The position numbers and the translations under genes were made by a program. A DNA stretch of 64,000 bases, taken from assembly GCF_001953865.1 (NCBI RefSeq), contig NZ_MQUQ01000005.1:321401-385400 (forward strand), in the 5' to 3' direction. The notes under the pieces were generated by a model, which was given only the letters and a program-made list of their open reading frames with translations, made no database searches and was not told the DNA's origin. Below are positions 43,515 to 52,946 of the stretch, piece after piece. Source of the stretch: Amycolatopsis coloradensis. GTDB lineage: Bacteria; Actinomycetota; Actinomycetes; Mycobacteriales; Pseudonocardiaceae. How positions within the stretch are numbered: position 1 is the first letter of the stretch; each line of letters begins with the position of its first letter.

Positions 43515-46500
43515 TGAAGCCGGACGAGGGCGCGTTTCAGGCTGAGATCGTTGCTTGGCTGGTCGATGTGGGTGGGTACGAGAAGGTCAGTGACCACGAG
43601 TTTGACCGGGTGGCTGGGCTCGACTTCGGGGTTGTGCTGGAGTTCGTCGGCGCTACCCAGGTTGAGCAGTGGGAAGAGCTGGTCGCGAAGTACGGCGACG
43701 TGGGAGCCGCGCAGCGAGGGTTCGAGGCCCGTCTCGTCAAAGAACTGGACGCGCGTGGAACCGTGGATGTACTGCGGCGCGGAGTGGTGGACCGGGGTGT
43801 CACGATTCGGCTCGTGTACTTCAAACCCGCCAGTAGTGTCACGCCGGAACTCGTCACACGGTACGAGAAGAACGTACTCGCTGTCGTCCCGGAGTTTCAC
43901 TACGACCCCAATAGCGAGAACCGGATCGATCTCGCGCTGCTGGTCAACGGGTTGCCAGTCGCGACCGCCGAGTTAAAGAACGCGTTGACTGGATCGGGTA
44001 TTGACGACGCCAAAGCGCAGTATCGAGATGCTCGCGATCCGAACAACGTGACGTTGGCCCAGCGCTGCGTCGTACATTTCGCGGTGGACACCGAGCGGGT
44101 GGCGATGACCACTAGGCTGGCCGGGGCGAAAACGCGGTTTCTGCCGTTTGACCAGGGGAACGACAGGGCCGCTGGGAACCCGTCGAATCTGAACGGGCAA
44201 CGTACCGCCTACCTTTGGGAACGGGTTTGGCAACGTGACGCCTGGCTGGATCTGCTGCAGAGGTTCGTACATGTGGAGAATCTGCCGAGGGGTAGCAAGC
44301 GCGCGCGAAACATGATCTTTCCGCGGTTTCACCAGTGGGACGCGGTGCGCAAACTCGAAGAGGCTGCCAAGACAGAAGGGCCTGGGCACGATTACCTGAT
44401 CCAGCACTCCGCGGGATCGGGGAAGTCCAACACGATCGGCTGGCTCGCGCACCGACTCTCCACGGTGCACGGCGCGGACGAGCGCCCAGTGTTCGACAAA
44501 ATCGTGGTGATCACCGACCGGCGGGTGCTCGACAAGCAGTTGCAGGAGACCATCTACCAGTTTGAGCACCAGTTCGGGCTGGTGGAAAAGATTGACAGCG
44601 ACTCTGGCCAGCTTGCGACCGCACTCGCCGGGCAGCGCGCTCGGATCATCATCACCACTCTGCAGAAGTTCCCTGTCGTCGTGGAGCAGGGCCTCCAGCT
44701 CCCGGACCGGAACTACGCGGTCATCGTGGACGAGGCGCACTCCTCGCAGACGGGGGAGTCTGCCACCAAACTCAAGGCGCTGCTCGGCGCCGGGGAACCG
44801 GAGCGGACCGACGACCCGGTCGGAGATGCGCTCGCGGCCATGGCTAAGGCGCGCGGAAAGCAGCCGAACATTTCTTTCTTCGCGTTCACGGCGACGCCGA
44901 AGGGGCGCACGCTGGAAATGTTCGGCAGGCGTAACTCCACCACTAAGCGGCGCGAGGCGTTCCATCTGTACTCGATGAGGCAAGCCATCGAGGAGAAGTT
45001 CATTATCGATGTGCTCGCCAATTACGTCACCTACCAGACGTACTGGAACATCGAGAAGAAGGTTCGCGACGACCCGGCGTACGACCCACGCAAAGCGGGT
45101 GCCGCTATCGCCCGGTTCGTCAGCCTGCACGAGTCGAACTTGGCGCAGAAGGCCGAAGTCATCATCGAGCACTTCCGGCGGCATGTTAAGCACAAGATCG
45201 GCGGCAGGGCCAAGGCAATGGTGGTCACCTCCTCCCGCGAGCACGCCGTCCGCTACACAGAGGCGCTGCGGAAGTACTGCGACGAGCACGGCTACCGGAT
45301 CGGTGTGCTCGGTGCGTTTTCCGGCACCGTTGAGGTCGATAAAGTCGATCACACGGAAACCTCGATGAATGGATTTCCCGAATCCCAAACCGCCAAGGAG
45401 TTCGCCGGCGAAGAATGGCATTTTTTGGTGGTCGCGGAGAAGTATCAGACCGGGTTTGACCAGCCATTGCTCTACGCCATGTACGTGGACAAGACCCTGT
45501 CCGGTCTGGATGCCGTCCAAACCCTGTCGCGGCTCAATCGTATCGCCGACGGGAAGGACGGCACGTTCGTTCTCGATTTTCGTAACAAGACCGAGGATAT
45601 TCAGGAATCGTTTGCCGAGTGGTACACCAGCACTGTTGCGCAGCCTACCGACCCAAACCTGCTGTATGACACGCGGCACCAGCTCGACCCCTACGGCGTT
45701 ATCTGGCCGGACGAGGTGGAGAAGGCCGTCGCGCTGCTCATCGGCAACGGGAAGAACCACGGCCGGGTGCACGCCGCGCTCACCCCGGCTGTCGACCGGT
45801 TTCATGGCCTCGATGAGGACGAGCAGAGCATGTTCCGGGATGCGCTCGCCCGGTTCCTGCGCACCTACTCGTTCCTTTCTCAGATCGTTGAATTCACCGA
45901 CAGCAAGCTGGAAGCGGACTTTCTGTACGGCAAGGCGCTGTCCGCGTTCATCAGGCCAGCCGGTGAAACCGGGCTCGATCTCGGTGCCGAGGTCGAGCTG
46001 GCCTATCTGCGCATCGAGAAGACATTCGCTGGATCTATCGAGTTGTCCGATGAAAGCGGTGACGTCAGTACCATATTCTCCGGAGCGGGAAAGCAGACCA
46101 AGGCGGAGGAGGAGCCGCTTTCGGCGATCATCGCCAAGCTGAACGAGCGGTTCAACACCGACTTCGCCGACGGTGACCGGGTGCATCTGGACGCCATGGT
46201 CGCCAAGATGATCGACCGGCCGGAGGTACAGCGCGCCGCCGCGGCCAATACCGAGGACAACTTCCGGCTGTTCCTAGCCAAGATCTTCACCGAGGAGATC
46301 GTCAACCACGTCAACGTGTCCAAGGACCTGAGCCTCACACTCATCGACAATCCGGACGCGCAGTCGATGGTGCTCGACACCTACTTGAAAATGGTGCAGG
46401 GCAAGGCGAAGGTGGCTTACCAGGAACACTGTCCGATCGGTGACCTGCTCGGGCCGGACCTGGAAAGCGCGCACCTGGAGTACAAGGCTTCGCTGTCGAT

Positions 46501-46954
46501 CACCAAGGAGGGCGTGCGGTACAAGCCGTTGGAGACCGCCAGCCTCAAGACCATCGCGGCGTTCGCCAATAGCCGTGACGGCGGCACGTTGCTCATCGGA
46601 ATCCACGACAGTGGTGTGCCGGTTGGGCTGGAACCGGACTTCGCGCACCTTCGCAAGCCGGACAAGGACGACACGGACCTATTCGGGCTGCATCTCAACA
46701 ACCTCATCGTCGACTCGATGGGTGCCGCGCTCGCCGCCAACGTCAGTCGGCAGATACACGAGATCGACGGCAAGAGCGTCTGCCGGATACATGTCCACCC
46801 GTCCGGTTTCCCGGTAGACGCCCGGGTCACGGTCGAGAAAAAGGGTCAACAGCACAAGGAGACCAAGTTCTTCGTGCGCACCGGAAACTCCACCCGAGCC
46901 CTTGAAGAGCCTGAGAAGGTCAAGTACGTCTTGTCTCGCTGGCCGGCCAGCTGA
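43514..46954 (+). CDS. hsdR: Type I RM restriction subunit HsdR with C-terminal AlbA_2 domain
   Basis: 1146 residues from the ATG at 43514, which shares a base with the hsdS stop. Order: HSDR_N nuclease (NRIDLALLVNGLPVATAELKN near 140-160, giving the D...ExK centre), SF2 helicase/translocase with Walker A HSAGSGKSNT (about 298), DEAH in VIVDEAHSSQTGE (about 408), motif III AFTATPK (about 457) and motif VI QTLSRLNRI (about 670), helical spacer, then residues about 975-1146 matching AlbA_2/Schlafen-type: EYKASL, LKTIAAFANSRDGGTLLIGI, FFVRTGNSTRALE. That added DNA-binding-like domain is not part of the standard HsdR core. It translocates and cleaves DNA lacking the cognate methylation. Confidence 0.93.
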   Translation: MKPDEGAFQAEIVAWLVDVGGYEKVSDHEFDRVAGLDFGVVLEFVGATQVEQWEELVAKYGDVGAAQRGFEARLVKELDARGTVDVLRRGVVDRGVTIRLVYFKPASSVTPELVTRYEKNVLAVVPEFHYDPNSENRIDLALLVNGLPVATAELKNALTGSGIDDAKAQYRDARDPNNVTLAQRCVVHFAVDTERVAMTTRLAGAKTRFLPFDQGNDRAAGNPSNLNGQRTAYLWERVWQRDAWLDLLQRFVHVENLPRGSKRARNMIFPRFHQWDAVRKLEEAAKTEGPGHDYLIQHSAGSGKSNTIGWLAHRLSTVHGADERPVFDKIVVITDRRVLDKQLQETIYQFEHQFGLVEKIDSDSGQLATALAGQRARIIITTLQKFPVVVEQGLQLPDRNYAVIVDEAHSSQTGESATKLKALLGAGEPERTDDPVGDALAAMAKARGKQPNISFFAFTATPKGRTLEMFGRRNSTTKRREAFHLYSMRQAIEEKFIIDVLANYVTYQTYWNIEKKVRDDPAYDPRKAGAAIARFVSLHESNLAQKAEVIIEHFRRHVKHKIGGRAKAMVVTSSREHAVRYTEALRKYCDEHGYRIGVLGAFSGTVEVDKVDHTETSMNGFPESQTAKEFAGEEWHFLVVAEKYQTGFDQPLLYAMYVDKTLSGLDAVQTLSRLNRIADGKDGTFVLDFRNKTEDIQESFAEWYTSTVAQPTDPNLLYDTRHQLDPYGVIWPDEVEKAVALLIGNGKNHGRVHAALTPAVDRFHGLDEDEQSMFRDALARFLRTYSFLSQIVEFTDSKLEADFLYGKALSAFIRPAGETGLDLGAEVELAYLRIEKTFAGSIELSDESGDVSTIFSGAGKQTKAEEEPLSAIIAKLNERFNTDFADGDRVHLDAMVAKMIDRPEVQRAAAANTEDNFRLFLAKIFTEEIVNHVNVSKDLSLTLIDNPDAQSMVLDTYLKMVQGKAKVAYQEHCPIGDLLGPDLESAHLEYKASLSITKEGVRYKPLETASLKTIAAFANSRDGGTLLIGIHDSGVPVGLEPDFAHLRKPDKDDTDLFGLHLNNLIVDSMGAALAANVSRQIHEIDGKSVCRIHVHPSGFPVDARVTVEKKGQQHKETKFFVRTGNSTRALEEPEKVKYVLSRWPAS

Positions 46955-46992
46955 CAATGTAGCCAGGAGCTTGTTGTGAACAGGGGGAGAGC

Positions 46993-49900
46993 GTGAACGT
47001 CGGCTTGCATATTTCCGTCAGGGTCCCCTGGCAGGACGCAGGGTGGTCTGGGGTGGTCTGTGACGACCCCTTGGGCAACGCCTCCTGTGTGCTGCTCAAG
47101 AACATCGGAAGTAACCGCGATGACGCCTACGAGCTACGACATGCGGGAAGGCCGTTTCACGAGATCGACAACGCGCGCATTCCGTGCCTGGACGAGCGGG
47201 GCACCTTTCTGAGCCCTCGCTCGTACGATCGTGTGAAGGAACACCCGTACCGGTTCAACCCCGCTCTTAGCGGGTGCCTGCGACCAACGACGGTCACGAT
47301 CCCCGCATACGCCGCCCATGCCATTCCGTACCGTTGGCTGAACAGGTCTACCGTGGAGGACGTAGCGCGGGATGTAGATGTCGACTATCGTCCTGAGCTT
47401 GAGGAGTTCGTGGAGGCGACGCTCAAGTACACCCCAGCGTGGGTGATGCACGGTGACAACCAGAAGGAACTGATAGATCGGTTCTGGGCAGACATCGAGC
47501 CGGAGTCGTCGCTTGTCTTCTTCTACGCCAAGCATTCTCCGTTCGATGGCAGCGGACCGGAACGGAATTTGCTGGTGGGCGCGGCGCGTGTGACCGGAAT
47601 CGAGCCTCCAGGTCCGTGGAAGACCAACGGTCGCTCTCCTTTCCCTAACCATATGTGGGAAACGACGGTCAAGCACTCGCTTCGCCTAGACGGTCTCGAC
47701 GGCATCTTTCTGCCGGTGACCGAGCTCGCCAAGCTTGACGCGGACGGGACGGATGTGTCGTCTGCGTTGGTCCGGGTGCCCGAAGAATTCGGCCGCGAGT
47801 TCTCCTACGCCACCGAACATGTTTCGTCGGACACCGCGATCGCCATACTTGAGCGCATGTTCGAGGCGGCGCAGCGGTGCGCCGAGCTCGGAATTGACGT
47901 TCCTGGCGCCTCGTTGGACTGGGTTTCGGACCGCGTCGGCGAGCTTTGGCTCAGCCGTGGTCCCGCGCCCGGCCTCGGCGCCGTGCTGAAGGCCCTTGGC
48001 GTTCGGTACGGATCGCTGGTCGCACGCAAGATCGTGGCGGTGACTGCGGAAGGGGTTGACCCGTGGGATGTTCTGGTCGAGGCATTGGAGGGTCGCAGCC
48101 CGCATAAGGAAGTCGTCGAGGAGATTTCGACCACGCCTCGCAAGGTGTGGCGACGTCTTGATGATATCCGACGCCGCGCATTCAAACTGATGTCCCGTTT
48201 CCAGCTCACCTATGAGCGGGTCGCAGCGATCATAGAGTCCGAAGATTGGTCGGGATTTCTTGATAATCCGTACCTCGCTTGCACGCTACTAGTGCAGCCT
48301 CCCTTGCGTCTTCCGTTTAATGTGATCGACCGGGGTTGCTACCCGAGTGCGTCCATTCGCACGCGGTTTCCGTTGGAAGAGCCGTCCGCGATGAGTGACG
48401 ACCTCGATTCGAGGCGTGTCGAGGCGTTGCTAGCGGATGTACTCGAGGAAGCAACTCGACAGGGGCATACCGTGCTGCCGCTGGACCACGCCCTTTCTGC
48501 GATTGAGCAGCGCGCGCTCAAGGAGCGGTGTCCTGTCACCGAAGAGGTCCTGCGCGCGCACAGGTTGCATCCCAGCGATTTGCTTTACGAAGAGGATGCC
48601 TGGGCGCCGCTCGTCGGTGTGACGTTGGCCGACGGATCGCCCGCGTTCAAGTTGGTGTATCGGTACGAGCAGGCCGTGTTCATTCGGCGGTGGCTGGAAA
48701 GTCAACGAGCGATACCGCGCCTCCCGGTGCCGGATCGGCTACCTGAGCTGATCGATGAGGTTCTCGGCAAGCACAGACCGGCCGACGAATCGGATGCTGA
48801 AGCGGAGCGCCGAGCTCGACGAGAGAAAGCAGATGCGCTCGCCGAGTTGTTCGCGTCGCCGCTGACTGTGCTCAACGGCCGCGCGGGCACTGGAAAGACC
48901 ACGCTGATCCGGGCACTCGTCCGGCATCTCACCGACGTGGGTCGACAAGTGCTGCTGCTGGCTCCCACCGGAAAGGCGCGGGTACAGCTCCAGACAAAGG
49001 TAGATCACGAGGCGAAGACTCTCGCTCAGTTCCTCTCCGCTTGTGGACGTTACGACCGGGAGCGCGGCTACTATTGCACTCCGGAGAGGAAGAAAGCACC
49101 CCATTATGACACCGTCGTGGTGGACGAAAGCTCAATGCTGACCGAGGATCAACTCGCCGCCTTGCTCGACGCACTCCCGCAGCCGCGGCGGCTCATTTTC
49201 GTTGGCGACCCTCGGCAGCTGCCGCCGATCGGTGCGGGACGTCCGTTCGTCGACCTGATCACCTTTCTGGTCGACGAGGAGGAGCTGCCCGCGTTCCCCA
49301 AGGTCGCGCCCGGCTATGCCGAGCTCAGTGTGCTCCGCAGACAGGCCGGGCAGACGAGGGACGATCTCCAGCTCGCCGCATGGTTCTCGGGAGACGAGAT
49401 CCCCGATGGCTTCGATGAGGTGTGGCAGCGTCTGCACACCAACGTTCTAGAGTCCAGCCTGGCAGCGATCCCATGGCAGAACAGACGACCCGAGGACGTG
49501 ATTCGCGAGGCGCTCGGCGCTCGGCTGGGTATCACAGGGCCGGACGAGTTCGAGTTGTCCTACGGGGGACGGCGCAACGGTGAATGGGTGAACTTCGAGA
49601 CGGGGTCGGCCGAGGACTGCGAACGCTGGCAAATTCTCTCGCCGACCCGGGGACGCGGATGGGGCACGGTTGAGATCAATCGGCGGCTGAAGCACCGCTT
49701 TCGCGAGCGAGCGATGAGACACGCCCGCCTACCCGACGCCAAGCGGTGGGTTCCCAAGCCGATTGGCGTTGAGCAGATAGTCGTCGGTGACAAGGTACTC
49801 AACACGCGAAACCAGCAACGCGCGGACGGCTTTCCGAGGCACACAGGTCTCAAGTACGTCGCTAACGGCGAGATCGGTTTGGTGATCGGTAAAATCGGGA

Positions 49901-50724
49901 GAAAGGGAACGCGTCCGAAGCAGACGAATGTCGAGTTCTCCTCTCAGCTGGGCACCCAGTACGGCTACGAGAAGGATGACGAGGAAGATCCGACGCTCGA
50001 GCTCGCCTGGGCCATCACCATCCACAAGTCCCAGGGGTCGGAGTTCGGCACGGTATTTGTGATGTTGCCCAGCTCGGTTCGTCGGCTGTCGAGAGAGATG
50101 CTGTACACGGCGTTGACGCGTCAGCAGGAATCCGTTGTGCTGCTTCACGAAGGCACTATCAACGAGCTGTTCGAGCTGACGAGCGCGGCGGGTTCGGAAA
50201 CCGCACGTAGGCTCACGGATCTTTTCGGTCCACCTGACCCTCGGCAGGTCAGGTTTCCGGATGGCCAGACCATGGGCGTGTACGACGCCCGCCTGATCCA
50301 TCTCACCGCCAGCGGCGTCCTCGTCCGCAGCAAGAACGAGGTCATTGTTTCCCAAATCCTCGACGAGCTGGCTCCCGGTTCTTGGAGCTATGAGGAACCA
50401 CTGACCATCAACGGGTGGACCCGTAGGCCGGACTTCACCGTCGCGGCCGGCGGCCGAAAGATCTATTGGGAACATCTCGGAATGTTGGAGCTTCCCGAGT
50501 ATCGGAGGAACTGGGAACGCAAGAAGGCCTGGTACGCCGATGGTGGAGTCCTTCCGCACGAACAGGGTGGCGGGCCTGAAGGAGTTCTGATGTGGACAGA
50601 CGACGCCGATGGGGTTGATGTGCCGGGCTGGACGGAACACGCTCGTGCGGTCATCGGCACCGGCGCTGCGCTGCCCGTGGCGCCGGTGCGTACGAGGAAA
50701 AAGACGATCCGACGGACTCGATGA
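46993..50724 (+). CDS. RecD-like SF1 helicase with C-terminal nuclease-like domain
   Basis: 1243 residues from a GTG with a GGGGGAGA ribosome site, 38 bases after hsdR. The N-terminal 600 residues are unrecognised; they begin with a Trp/Cys-bearing motif (PWQDAGWSGVVCDDP). SF1B helicase motifs follow: I LNGRAGTGKTT (about 628), II VVDESSML (about 709), III FVGDPRQLPPIG (about 737), V TIHKSQGSEF (about 1012) and VI YTALTRQ (about 1038), as in RecD/TraA enzymes. Residues about 1110-1200 look like a PD-(D/E)xK nuclease: RSKNEVIVSQIL, RRPDFTVA, YWEHLGML. A helicase-nuclease in the same transcript as a type I RM system is probably a defence effector, but its role is unknown. Confidence 0.8.
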   Translation: MNVGLHISVRVPWQDAGWSGVVCDDPLGNASCVLLKNIGSNRDDAYELRHAGRPFHEIDNARIPCLDERGTFLSPRSYDRVKEHPYRFNPALSGCLRPTTVTIPAYAAHAIPYRWLNRSTVEDVARDVDVDYRPELEEFVEATLKYTPAWVMHGDNQKELIDRFWADIEPESSLVFFYAKHSPFDGSGPERNLLVGAARVTGIEPPGPWKTNGRSPFPNHMWETTVKHSLRLDGLDGIFLPVTELAKLDADGTDVSSALVRVPEEFGREFSYATEHVSSDTAIAILERMFEAAQRCAELGIDVPGASLDWVSDRVGELWLSRGPAPGLGAVLKALGVRYGSLVARKIVAVTAEGVDPWDVLVEALEGRSPHKEVVEEISTTPRKVWRRLDDIRRRAFKLMSRFQLTYERVAAIIESEDWSGFLDNPYLACTLLVQPPLRLPFNVIDRGCYPSASIRTRFPLEEPSAMSDDLDSRRVEALLADVLEEATRQGHTVLPLDHALSAIEQRALKERCPVTEEVLRAHRLHPSDLLYEEDAWAPLVGVTLADGSPAFKLVYRYEQAVFIRRWLESQRAIPRLPVPDRLPELIDEVLGKHRPADESDAEAERRARREKADALAELFASPLTVLNGRAGTGKTTLIRALVRHLTDVGRQVLLLAPTGKARVQLQTKVDHEAKTLAQFLSACGRYDRERGYYCTPERKKAPHYDTVVVDESSMLTEDQLAALLDALPQPRRLIFVGDPRQLPPIGAGRPFVDLITFLVDEEELPAFPKVAPGYAELSVLRRQAGQTRDDLQLAAWFSGDEIPDGFDEVWQRLHTNVLESSLAAIPWQNRRPEDVIREALGARLGITGPDEFELSYGGRRNGEWVNFETGSAEDCERWQILSPTRGRGWGTVEINRRLKHRFRERAMRHARLPDAKRWVPKPIGVEQIVVGDKVLNTRNQQRADGFPRHTGLKYVANGEIGLVIGKIGRKGTRPKQTNVEFSSQLGTQYGYEKDDEEDPTLELAWAITIHKSQGSEFGTVFVMLPSSVRRLSREMLYTALTRQQESVVLLHEGTINELFELTSAAGSETARRLTDLFGPPDPRQVRFPDGQTMGVYDARLIHLTASGVLVRSKNEVIVSQILDELAPGSWSYEEPLTINGWTRRPDFTVAAGGRKIYWEHLGMLELPEYRRNWERKKAWYADGGVLPHEQGGGPEGVLMWTDDADGVDVPGWTEHARAVIGTGAALPVAPVRTRKKTIRRTR

Positions 50725-51138
50725 CGATCCCGGCGGGTTGAAGAACAGCGGAGCCGGTCGAATTCGCCTGCCTTGACGCCTGGATGAACGCTTGCCACTC
50801 GACGGGTGTGGAGCAGTAGTGCGGAGCCAGCGTCCGGTCCTTGGAGCCCCACATATACCTGCCGCCGCACTTCGCGATGTCGTGCTTGATGCGGGTCGCA
50901 AGGGCTGATCGATGGTCAAGGCTTGATGCTGCGCTACGCGGAACGGGAACTCAACGACGCCGCGTTCGCCGGGATGCGCGGTCGCAGCTCGACGCTCTGG
51001 CGCACCGAACTCAGGCACGTACTGGACCTGGCCGCCTGACTGAGCAAGGTGGCCGCCGAACGATGCGATGGCACCGCTCGGCTGGCGAAGAGGCTCACTG
51101 CGGAGGTGCGCGTCCTTGATCCGTGCCCATCCTTGGAG
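50725..51138. other. Remnant-bearing region between helicase gene and tRNA
   Basis: Mostly non-coding. It includes a 37-codon fragment with strong high-GC codon bias (plus strand, ATG 50926, stop 51037-51039: MLRYAERELNDAAFAGMRGR and on). The same frame continues after the TGA (LSKVAAERCDGTARL) nearly to the tRNA, so a longer gene may have ended here. I cannot name it. No integrase is visible. Confidence 0.4.
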
Positions 51139-51211
51139 TGCCCCCGGCAGGATTCGAACCTGCGACACCCGCTTTAGGAGAGCGGTGCTCTATCCCCTGA
51201 GCTACGAGGGC
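51139..51211 (-). tRNA. tRNA-Arg (anticodon CCT)
   Basis: On the minus strand a full cloverleaf: acceptor GCCCTCG pairs with CGGGGGC (one T-G wobble), the D arm contains AGCTCAGGGGATAGAGC, the anticodon stem CCGCT/AGCGG encloses loop CTCCTAA with anticodon CCT (plus-strand 51176-51178), and the T arm has GGTTCGAATCC. Discriminator A at 51139; CCA is not encoded. The 3' end faces the defence region at lower coordinates, the usual orientation for a tRNA used as an island attachment site. Confidence 0.95.
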
Positions 51212-51593
51212 ATGTACTGCCAGGCACAGCCTACCGGGTGGTCGCCCCCTTCTGGGTAGGGAGGTGCCCGTCACGCGCGAGTCCGGGCAGGGAGGGCATG
51301 CGGCCGGCGAGGTGAACCGCGGGGATGCCCCGAACGGCGGTTGCGTCACGGAAGCAAGGGGAGCATGGCGCGCAACCCGGCCACTGGCCGTGTAGTGACA
51401 CTCGACCTGCGGATCCGCGCCCGAGCGGCCACACTCGACCCCAGCGAAACAGGGACTGAATCGAAAGCTAGATCGACACAGATGACCCGCACGGGTCACT
51501 CGTACGTGTCTGGTTTCGAAACGCTGAACAACAGTAGGTAATCTTCGTTAACGGGACGCGAGACGCCGCTCCCCCGGCTGCCGGAGGGCTTCG
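51212..51593. other. Intergenic region right of the tRNA
   Basis: About 380 bases with no supported gene; short frames here lack family resemblance or ribosome sites. It ends in CCGGAGGG, the likely ribosome site of the response-regulator gene. The partner kinase usually found upstream of such a regulator is absent. Confidence 0.4.
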
Positions 51594-52247
51594 TTGATCA
51601 AGCTCATGTTCGCCGACGACGAGGAACTGGTCCGTTCGGGCCTGCGTGCCATGATGTCCGGCGCCGCCGACATCGAGATCGTGGGCGAGGCGAGCGACGG
51701 GAGGTCAGCGGTCGAGGTCGCCCGGCGGTACCACCCCGACGTCGCGTTGCTCGACATCAAGATGCGGGCCCCTGACGACGGCATTCGCGCGCTCAGGGCC
51801 ATCCTCGCGTTGCCGGATCCACCGACCGTCGCGATGTTGACCACGTTCGACATCGACGACTACGTCAGTCTCGCGCTCAGGCTCGGGGCCAACGGCTTCC
51901 TCCTGAAGGACATCGACCCGGCGGCGCTGCTCAGGGCCGTGCGGGACCTCGCCAGGGGTGGCGCGGTGCTGGACCCGGGGGTCGCGGCGCGGATGGTGCA
52001 GTCGCACCGGGACGAGCAGCGGGCCGCGCAGCCGGCGCGCAAGTTGCTCGCGTCGCTGTCCGAGCGGGAGCGTGAGGTCGTCGGGCTGATCGGGCAGGGG
52101 ATGTCCAACGCGGAGATCGGCGGGCGCCTGCATCTGTCCGAGGCCACGGTCAAGGGTTACGTCTCGGCCGTCCTGTCCAAGATCGGCGCGGCGAACCGGG
52201 TGCAGGCCGCGCTGCTGGCCTACCGCGGTGGCCTGCTCGACCAGTAA
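51594..52247 (+). CDS. NarL/LuxR-type response regulator (orphan)
   Basis: 217 residues from a TTG with a GGAGGG ribosome site. Receiver domain: acidic DDEE at 8-11, phospho-acceptor in VALLDIKM (Asp near 53), Thr in TTFD and Lys in LLKDID. C-terminal LuxR helix-turn-helix (about 150-205, LSEREREVVGLIGQGMSNAE). It should bind DNA when phosphorylated, but no sensor kinase is next to it. The stop overlaps the next ATG (TAATG). Confidence 0.88.
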   Translation: MIKLMFADDEELVRSGLRAMMSGAADIEIVGEASDGRSAVEVARRYHPDVALLDIKMRAPDDGIRALRAILALPDPPTVAMLTTFDIDDYVSLALRLGANGFLLKDIDPAALLRAVRDLARGGAVLDPGVAARMVQSHRDEQRAAQPARKLLASLSEREREVVGLIGQGMSNAEIGGRLHLSEATVKGYVSAVLSKIGAANRVQAALLAYRGGLLDQ

Positions 52248-52861
52248 TGATCCTCACCGCGCTCGAGTTCCTCGGCTTGATCGCGTTCGCGGCTTCGGGT
52301 GCGCTCGCGGCGGTGCGATCGGAGTTGGACGTGTTCGGGGTGGTCGTCGTCGGGCTCACCACGGCGCTCGGCGGCGGGATCATCCGTGACGTCCTGCTCG
52401 GGATCACGCCGCCGACGACCCTGCGGACCTGGCCTTACCTCGCGGTCTGTGGCGGGACGGCGCTGGTCGTGTTCGTGTTCCATCCGCAGGTCGCGAAGCT
52501 GCGGCGCGGCGTGCTGCTCGCCGACGCGCTCGGGCTCGGGGTGTTCGCGACGGCGGGTACCACCATCGCGTTGAACGCGGGGGCCACTCCCTACGCGGCG
52601 TGCCTGATCGGGATGACGACGGGTATCGGTGGCGGCGCGGTGCGTGATCTCCTGCTTCGGGAAATCCCGCTCGTGCTGCGGAAGGAGATCTACGCGGTCG
52701 CGGCGCTCGCGGGGGCCGTGCTCGTCGTGGTCGGTCACGCTCTGCGACTGCCGGCGGGTCCGGTGACGGCCGTATCAGCTGCCGCGGTCGTCGGTGTCCG
52801 GATGCTCGCTTTGTGGCGGAGATGGAACGCACCTGTTGCAAAAGGCCCCGAGACCGGCTGA
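52247..52861 (+). CDS. Trimeric intracellular cation (TRIC) channel family protein
   Basis: 204 residues, seven hydrophobic segments. It has the internal repeat of the TRIC/UPF0126 family, each half carrying a glycine-rich GG-x-x-R-D motif: LGGGIIRDVLLG and IGGGAVRDLLL. Prokaryotic TRIC proteins form homotrimeric K+-permeable channels. One base overlap with the response-regulator stop suggests cotranscription. Confidence 0.9.
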   Translation: MILTALEFLGLIAFAASGALAAVRSELDVFGVVVVGLTTALGGGIIRDVLLGITPPTTLRTWPYLAVCGGTALVVFVFHPQVAKLRRGVLLADALGLGVFATAGTTIALNAGATPYAACLIGMTTGIGGGAVRDLLLREIPLVLRKEIYAVAALAGAVLVVVGHALRLPAGPVTAVSAAAVVGVRMLALWRRWNAPVAKGPETG

Positions 52862-52907
52862 AACGCCTTGCGGACCGCTCGATTTCCTTTGTTTGTTCTG
52901 TGTGTGT

Positions 52908-52926
52908 TCTTAGGCGAGTCTCAGCA
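52908..52926 (+). promoter_or_regulatory. MprA-box-like tandem repeat upstream of the response regulator
   Basis: TCTTAGGC (52908-52915) and TCTCAGCA (52919-52926): two 8-base direct repeats with an 11-bp period, 20 bases before the regulator's ATG. A very similar pair precedes the HtrA-like gene (57809-57827). Loosely conserved 8-bp direct repeats of this type are the known binding element of mycobacterial MprA, so this is a candidate autoregulatory site. Confidence 0.55.
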
Positions 52927-52946
52927 CGCTGCGTAAGACTGTCGCC

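Noticed and set aside
31602-51180. Direct repeat of the tRNA-Arg 3' end as an island attachment site
   Set aside because: I looked for a second copy of the T-arm/acceptor sequence at the left side of the low-GC region and saw none.
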